Shown here: piece by piece, positions 59,830 to 64,000 of the stretch
How positions within the stretch are numbered: the stretch's first letter is position 1
Layout of the letters: each line of letters starts with the position of its first letter
Assembly (NCBI RefSeq): GCF_900105945.1
Contig: NZ_FNSO01000004.1
Span: forward strand, 7,320,001 to 7,384,000
Reading direction: 5' to 3'
Length of the DNA stretch: 64,000 bases
Source: Amycolatopsis tolypomycina
GTDB lineage: Bacteria; Actinomycetota; Actinomycetes; Mycobacteriales; Pseudonocardiaceae
Position numbers and translations under genes: made by a program
The notes under the pieces: model-generated
Database searches by the model: none
Seen by the model: the letters and a program-made list of their open reading frames with translations, nothing else
Told to the model about the DNA's origin: nothing

Positions 59830-60743
59830 CGGCCGCCGTCCAGCCGCCGCCGGAGGGTGTCCAACGCCGCGTCGAGCTCGGCCGAGGACTTCTCCACCAC
59901 GAAGTCCGCGTCCAGCATCAGCAGGTTGAGCGCGAGCGCCCCCGGTGACTCGCCCGTCGCGTGCACCCGGCACCGCCGCTCGTCCACCCACTCGACGGGC
60001 ACGGCCGGCGGCACCCTGGCGGTGATCTCCGCGGCCGGTGCGTCGACGAGAACAACAGCCCGATGACGCGCGAAGACCGCGTCGATCCCCCGCACCACGT
60101 CGGCCGCGGAAGGCGCCTCGCGCGGGACGAACCTCGCCCCTTCCGGGCGCTGCACTGTCATCCGGTCCAGGCGGAACTGCCGCCAGCCGGCACGGGCCGG
60201 GTCGAAGGCGACGAGGTACCACCGCCGCCCCACCTGGACGACGCGGTGCGGCTCCACCTCACGACGGTTCCCCTGGTAGCCGAACCGGACCCGGCGGTGG
60301 TCGCGGCAGGCGCCGGCGAGGAAGACCAGCAGGTCGGGGTCGACGCCACCGGAACTCCGCGCGGCCTCCGTGTGCTGACGCATCGCCGCGACCCGGCCCC
60401 GCAGCCGCCGTGGCAGGACCTGTTCGAGCTTCACCAAAGCAGTCCCCGCGGCTTGGCCCAGCTCGGCGTTGCCCGTGGCCGTCCGCAACGCGATGGCGAT
60501 GGCCACGGCCTCGTCGTCGTCGAGCTGCAGCGGCGGCATGGCCGTCCCGGCACGCAGCCGGTAGCCGCCGGCCACGCCGGGAATCGCCTCGACGGGATAG
60601 CCGAGGTCACGCAGCTTCCGGATGTCGTAGCGCACGGTCCGCGAGCTGACCTCGAGCCGCTCGACCAGTTCCGCGCCGGTCCACGACGGGCGGGTCTGCA
60701 GCAGGGTCAGCAGCGCCAGCAGGCGGGACGTCGGATTCGGCAT
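59826..60743 (-). CDS. WYL-domain regulator with HTH_11
   Basis: 305 residues: an N-terminal winged helix (TGAELVERLEVSSRTVRYDIRKLRDLGY, about residues 22-48), a WYL domain at about 130-205 (VRFGYQGNRREVEPHRVVQVGRRWYLVAFD) and a C-terminal WCX-like domain. The start is the ATG at 60743 (MPNPTSRLLAL). Divergent from an NmrA-like reductase gene, with a palindrome between. Its stop overlaps the convergent RAMA-CBS-HEPN stop by four bases. WYL proteins often regulate defence loci, but here the divergent reductase is the usual target type. Confidence 0.92.
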   Translation of the reverse strand: MPNPTSRLLALLTLLQTRPSWTGAELVERLEVSSRTVRYDIRKLRDLGYPVEAIPGVAGGYRLRAGTAMPPLQLDDDEAVAIAIALRTATGNAELGQAAGTALVKLEQVLPRRLRGRVAAMRQHTEAARSSGGVDPDLLVFLAGACRDHRRVRFGYQGNRREVEPHRVVQVGRRWYLVAFDPARAGWRQFRLDRMTVQRPEGARFVPREAPSAADVVRGIDAVFARHRAVVLVDAPAAEITARVPPAVPVEWVDERRCRVHATGESPGALALNLLMLDADFVVEKSSAELDAALDTLRRRLDGGR

Positions 60744-60766
60744 GGCTCCACAATGCACCGGATCAA

Positions 60767-60781
60767 GGCAAGGATCTTGCC
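60767..60781. promoter_or_regulatory. Palindromic operator between WYL regulator and NmrA-like gene
   Basis: GGCAAGGATCTTGCC has perfect 6-bp arms and lies in the 62-bp divergent gap. It probably overlaps both promoters; the WYL regulator is the natural ligand. Confidence 0.6.
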
Positions 60782-60805
60782 GCAATACCCGGCAAGCTCG
60801 GCTTC

Positions 60806-61648
60806 ATGACCATCAAAACCGTCCTCGTCACCGGCGCCACCGGCACCGTCGGCCGCCACCTCGTCCGCGAACTGCTCGCCGGCGGTCACCAGGTCCGGGC
60901 CCTGACCCGCTCGCCCGAAAACGCCGGCCTGCCCGCGGAGGTGGAGCTGGTCGCCGGCGACCTGGCCGCGGCGCCGCCGGAGGGCCTGTTCGACGGCGTC
61001 GACAGCGTGTTCGTCTTCCCGGCCGCGGAAGTGGCCGGCTTCGTCAAGGCGGTCCCCGAAACCAGCCACCTGGTACTGCTCTCCTCGCTCGCCGCCGCCC
61101 TCGAGCACGAGCGTGACCACGGGTCGGCCAGCCAGGTGCACCACGCCGCCATCGAGGACGCCGTCCGCGACAGCGGGGCGGCCTGGACGATCCTGCGACC
61201 CGGCACCTTCGCCGGCAACCTGCTGCCCTGGGCCCAGCCGATCCGCTACACCGGCGGGGTCCGCGGGCCCTACCCCACGTCCGCGCAGGCGCCCATCCAC
61301 GAGGCCGACATCGCCGCCGTCGCCGCCGTCGCGCTGACCGAGCCCGGCCACGCCGGCAAGCACTACCCCATGACCGGCCCGCAGGCGCTGACCCGGATCG
61401 AGCAGCTCGCCGCGATCGGCGCGGCCATCGGCCGGGAGCTGCACTTCACCGAGATCACGCCGGACGAGTTCCGCGCCGAAATGCGCTCCTACGGCGTCGG
61501 CGACGACATCGTCTCGATGCTGCTGCACTACTGGTCGGACACGGTCGAGACGCCCGACGTGGTGCGGCCGGCCGTGCAGGAGCTGACCGGACGACCCGCC
61601 CGCACCCTCGCGGAATGGGCCCGTGACCACGCGGCCGACTTCGCGTGA
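60806..61648 (+). CDS. NmrA/NAD(P)-binding reductase
   Basis: 280-residue atypical SDR with the cofactor motif VTGATGTVGRHLVRELL at residues 8-24, resembling NmrA and quinone-reductase-like proteins that sense redox through NADP. There is no conserved YxxxK. The C-terminal part (ILRPGTFAGNLLPWA; MTGPQALTRIEQLAAIGAAIGREL) is typical. The start is the ATG at 60806. Divergent from a WYL repressor that probably silences it. Stop and next gene converge with no gap. Confidence 0.9.
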   Translation: MTIKTVLVTGATGTVGRHLVRELLAGGHQVRALTRSPENAGLPAEVELVAGDLAAAPPEGLFDGVDSVFVFPAAEVAGFVKAVPETSHLVLLSSLAAALEHERDHGSASQVHHAAIEDAVRDSGAAWTILRPGTFAGNLLPWAQPIRYTGGVRGPYPTSAQAPIHEADIAAVAAVALTEPGHAGKHYPMTGPQALTRIEQLAAIGAAIGRELHFTEITPDEFRAEMRSYGVGDDIVSMLLHYWSDTVETPDVVRPAVQELTGRPARTLAEWARDHAADFA

Positions 61649-62125
61649 TCACCGCGTACGCGGATCCTGCGACGGGTCCGCGTACATCGGCGGGCACCCG
61701 TGGACGACGGCTTCGGGCCGCAGCTCGTAGTGCCACGGTTCGTTGCGGTAGACCTGGCACAGCCCGTACCGGGCGCCGTGCTCGGCCAGCCACGCCCGGG
61801 CCGCGGGCGGGCCGACGTCGACCGCCTGCCCCCGCACGTGCGCGGACTTGTCCGCGGTGGTCACCCAGCGGGCCGCCGCGGCTTCCGAGCCGTGCTTCGC
61901 GATCGCCTGGCGCCGGAGCTGCTCCTGGTAGGCCCAGGAGCGCCAGCCGCCGTTGACGACGAACACGACGCCGTCGGCCGCGGCGTCCGTCGCGGCCCGG
62001 CGGAGGGCGTCGAGCAGGTCGGGGTCGAGGTTGGCGACAGCCGGGGACTCGTCGTCGAAGACCGGCAGGCCGGCCGGGAGGGCACCGTGGCCCCGGCCAA
62101 GGGACGTGCGTTGGCTGGAGGTCAT
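61649..62125 (-). CDS. M15-family D,D-peptidase (VanX/VanY-like)
   Basis: 158-residue zinc peptidase. Zinc ligands H96 and D103 occur in SAHVRGQAVDVG and the C-terminal E129-x-x-H132 in EPWHYEL; the earlier GGWRSWAYQ segment is also conserved. There is no signal peptide, so it should act in the cytoplasm on D-Ala-D-Ala or on muropeptides ending in it. A response regulator and histidine kinase gene diverge from it, an arrangement reminiscent of VanRS-VanY modules. No vanHA ligase is present. Confidence 0.85.
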   Translation of the reverse strand: MTSSQRTSLGRGHGALPAGLPVFDDESPAVANLDPDLLDALRRAATDAAADGVVFVVNGGWRSWAYQEQLRRQAIAKHGSEAAAARWVTTADKSAHVRGQAVDVGPPAARAWLAEHGARYGLCQVYRNEPWHYELRPEAVVHGCPPMYADPSQDPRTR

Positions 62126-62171
62126 GGCGCCCAGTCAAGGCAGCGCGGTGTTGCCGGCACGTACGCGCTTT

Positions 62172-62193
62172 CCGATATGCGGCCGATATGCGG
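62172..62193. promoter_or_regulatory. Tandem 11-bp repeats upstream of the response regulator
   Basis: CCGATATGCGG occurs twice without a gap. The 11-bp period fits the direct-repeat sites of OmpR/PhoB-type regulators. They lie 21-43 bp upstream of the GTG start and 47 bp from the divergent peptidase start. A TAGCAT at 62201-62206 could be the -10. Confidence 0.7.
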
Positions 62194-62213
62194 CCGCTCG
62201 TAGCATCGGGCAG

Positions 62214-62891
62214 GTGCGTGTCTTGATCGTCGAGGACGAGCCCTACCTGGCCGACGCCATCCGCGACGGCCTCCGGCTGGAGGCCATCGCGGCGGACACC
62301 GCGGGCGACGGCGACACCGCGCTGGAGCTGCTGAGCGTCAACACCTACGACATCGCCGTCCTCGACCGCGACATCCCCGGCCCGTCCGGCGACGAGATCG
62401 CCCGGCACATCGTCGCCTCCGGCAGCGGCCTGCCGATCCTCATGCTCACCGCGGCCGACCGGCTCGACGACAAGGCCACCGGGTTCGGGCTGGGCGCCGA
62501 CGACTACCTGACGAAGCCGTTCGAGCTGCGGGAGCTCGTGCTGCGGCTGCGGGCGCTCGACCGCAGGCGCGCCCACAACCGGCCGCCCGTGCACGAGATC
62601 GCCGGCCTGCGCCTTGACCCGTTCCGCCGCGAGGTCTACCGCGACGGCCGGTACGTGGCGCTGACGCGGAAGCAGTTCGCCGTGCTCGAAGTCCTCGTCG
62701 CCGCGCAGGGCGGGGTGATCAGCGCCGAGGAGCTGCTGGAGCGGGCCTGGGACGAGAACGCGGACCCGTTCACCAACGCCGTGCGCATCACGGTTTCCGT
62801 GCTGCGCAAGCGGCTCGGCGAACCCGGGATCATCGCCACCGTGCCCGGCGTCGGCTACCGCATCGACACCGGCGGGGAGGACCGTGGCTAG
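62214..62891 (+). CDS. OmpR-type response regulator (VanR-like)
   Basis: 225 residues: a receiver domain (about 1-115; acidic pair ED, phosphorylatable Asp in YDIAVLDRDIPG, Lys in DDYLTKPF) and an OmpR winged helix (about 130-220; LTRKQFAVLEVLVAAQGGVIS; NAVRITVSVLRKRL). The GTG at 62214 is preferred; about 7 bp separates it from a TAGCAT -10, so the message may be leaderless. The stop overlaps the kinase start by eight bases. Confidence 0.95.
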   Translation: MRVLIVEDEPYLADAIRDGLRLEAIAADTAGDGDTALELLSVNTYDIAVLDRDIPGPSGDEIARHIVASGSGLPILMLTAADRLDDKATGFGLGADDYLTKPFELRELVLRLRALDRRRAHNRPPVHEIAGLRLDPFRREVYRDGRYVALTRKQFAVLEVLVAAQGGVISAEELLERAWDENADPFTNAVRITVSVLRKRLGEPGIIATVPGVGYRIDTGGEDRG

Positions 62892-63963
62892 GGAACCCGG
62901 CCTGAGCGCCCGCCTCAAGCTCACCCTCAGCTACGCCGGGTTCGTCATGCTCGCGGGCATCCTGCTCATGGGTGCCGTGCTGGCCTTCTACCTGTTTTTC
63001 CTGCCCAGCGGGTGGATCACCACCGAGGGCAACTTCTGGATCAACCGCAGCGTCCTGGTGCGCGCCTTCGTCCCGTTCATGGCCGTCGTGATCGTCTTCC
63101 TGCTGGTGTTCGGGCTGCTCGGCGGCTGGGTCCTGGCCGGCCGGATGCTCGACCCGCTGACGCGCATCACCGACGCCACCCGCGTGGCCGCGACCGGTTC
63201 GCTCTCCCACCGCATCCGGCTGCCCGGCCGCACCGACGAGTTCCGCGAGCTCGCCGACGCCTTCGACACCATGCTGGCGCGCCTGGAGGCACACGTCGCC
63301 GAGCAGCGCCGGTTCGCCGCCAACGCGTCCCACGAGCTGCGCACGCCGCTGGCGATCACGCAGACCCTGCTCGACGTCGCCCGCAAGGACCCGGAGCGCG
63401 CCACCGGCGACCTCGACGAACGCCTCCGCGCCGTCAACGCGCGGGCGATCGAGCTCACCGAGGCGCTCCTGCTGCTCAGCCGCGCGGAACAACGGTCGTT
63501 CACCCGCGACGTCGTCGACCTGTCCCTGGTCGCCGAGGAAGCCGCCGAAACGCTCCTGCCCCTGGCCGAGAAGCGGGGCGTCACGGTCGAGACGGCCGGC
63601 GAAGCCGCGCCCGCGTTCGGTTCGCCGGCGCTGTTGCTGCAGCTGACCACGAACCTGGTGCACAACGCGATCGTCCACAACCTGCCCGAGCGGGGCGCGG
63701 TGTGGGTGACGACCCGCACCGAGCCCGGAACCGTGGTCCTGACCGTCGAGAACACCGGCGACCACCTCGCCCCGGCCCTGGTCGCCACCCTCGCCGAGCC
63801 CTTTCAGCGCGGCACCGAGCGCATCCGGACCGACCAGGCGGGGGTCGGCCTCGGCCTGGCGATCGTCAAGAGCATCACCCACGCCCACGAGTTGCTCCTA
63901 TGTCAAGCCGCTGCGGGGAGCGTGGTTGGTTGTTGGGTCGTGTCGTGGTGGAGGGTGTTGTAG
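62884..63963 (+). CDS. Sensor histidine kinase with 3' end replaced by an insertion element
   Basis: Two spans at about residues 16-41 and 59-82 flank a short extracytoplasmic loop. A HAMP domain follows (about 82-135), then the H-box ASHELRTPLAITQ (H150), N-box LVHNAIVHN and G-box VGLGLAIVK. After H335 (nucleotide 63889) the sequence changes abruptly to IS DNA, adding 24 foreign residues before a stop. The native tail after the G2 box (about 25 residues) is lost. The ATP-binding lid may still fold, so the kinase could be partly active or dead. The start overlaps the regulator stop. Confidence 0.85.
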   Translation: MAREPGLSARLKLTLSYAGFVMLAGILLMGAVLAFYLFFLPSGWITTEGNFWINRSVLVRAFVPFMAVVIVFLLVFGLLGGWVLAGRMLDPLTRITDATRVAATGSLSHRIRLPGRTDEFRELADAFDTMLARLEAHVAEQRRFAANASHELRTPLAITQTLLDVARKDPERATGDLDERLRAVNARAIELTEALLLLSRAEQRSFTRDVVDLSLVAEEAAETLLPLAEKRGVTVETAGEAAPAFGSPALLLQLTTNLVHNAIVHNLPERGAVWVTTRTEPGTVVLTVENTGDHLAPALVATLAEPFQRGTERIRTDQAGVGLGLAIVKSITHAHELLLCQAAAGSVVGCWVVSWWRVL

Positions 63964-64000
63964 ACGACGCGGGCGAGGCGTCGTTTGAGGGCGCGGAGTG
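63889..64000. mobile_element. IS110-family-like insertion sequence, left part
   Basis: At 63889 the kinase sequence gives way to a lower-GC stretch containing a transposase 3' end on the minus strand. The element continues beyond the window. No terminal inverted repeat can be seen at the junction, which fits IS110. Confidence 0.7.
63903..64000 (-). CDS. IS110-family transposase, C-terminal end
   Basis: The last 31 codons of a minus-strand gene that enters from the right edge, ending in TGA at 63903-63905. The visible sequence LRALKRRLARVVYNTL matches the conserved C-terminal helix of IS110-type (Transposase_20) enzymes. The catalytic DEDD part lies outside the window, so integrity is unknown. 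It runs opposite to the interrupted kinase gene. Confidence 0.7.
   Translation of the reverse strand, partial: LRALKRRLARVVYNTLHHDTTQQPTTLPAAA

Noticed and set aside
59826..60743. WYL regulator as part of the ParA-RAMA-HEPN system
   Set aside because: WYL proteins regulate many defence loci, but this gene is convergent with the operon and divergent from an NmrA-like reductase with its own operator, so the reductase is the likelier target.

Overview
The window is chromosomal DNA of a high-GC actinomycete, most likely Amycolatopsis or a close Pseudonocardiales relative. This rests on GC-rich third codon positions, GTG/TTG starts, an actinobacterial Pmt O-mannosyltransferase, RpfB, DivIVA-type proteins, an ECF41 sigma factor and a Van-like signalling module. 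No database search was run; names come from recognisable motifs and gene order. Layout: 1-3.6 kb holds accessory enzymes (SDR, a gutted isochorismatase, Nudix, GNAT), a TetR regulator and an acyl desaturase. 3.7-33.3 kb is a conserved housekeeping block whose order matches, as I recall it, the M. tuberculosis Rv1019-Rv1002c region: TetR, glmU, prs, lipoprotein, rplY, pth, acyl-AMP ligase, ispE, ksgA, rpfB, tatD, metG, pabB, rsmI, pmt. Lineage-specific insertions sit inside it: a tRNA-Gln, a diguanylate cyclase, two DivIVA-like mini-proteins, an ABC-F ATPase, an ASCH protein, a MetN-like ATPase behind a probable SAM riboswitch, a PadR-controlled drug-type ABC exporter, a GH25-like protein and a quinone oxidoreductase with a QsdR-like regulator. 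33.6-56.9 kb is accessory metabolism and regulation: AraC/methyltransferase, a membrane Ser/Thr kinase, propionyl-CoA synthetase, secreted hexosaminidase, MOSC/TetR, LysR with M20 peptidase and MHS transporter, an FMN-reductase/SnoaL fusion divergent from an ECF41 sigma gene, SGNH hydrolase/TetR, an ArsR-like regulator with a small membrane protein, an MmpL transporter, a degenerate PAS-GGDEF-EAL protein and a P450. 57.0-59.8 kb is a tightly overlapping three-gene operon (ParA ATPase; SAP/Rho-N protein; RAMA-CBS-HEPN protein), the best candidate for an undescribed system. 59.8-64.0 kb holds a WYL regulator with divergent NmrA-like reductase, then a Van-like module (M15 D,D-peptidase, OmpR regulator, histidine kinase) whose kinase 3' end is cut by an IS110-type element that runs off the window. 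A second theme is structured non-coding DNA. Three copies of a palindromic repeat element (85, 85 and 235 bp) share 18-bp terminal inverted repeats and 30-bp internal units; each lies 16-48 bp past a stop codon in the same orientation as that gene. Two identical 24-bp perfect palindromes separate a convergent gene pair. Several perfect operator-like palindromes sit between regulators and their likely targets.
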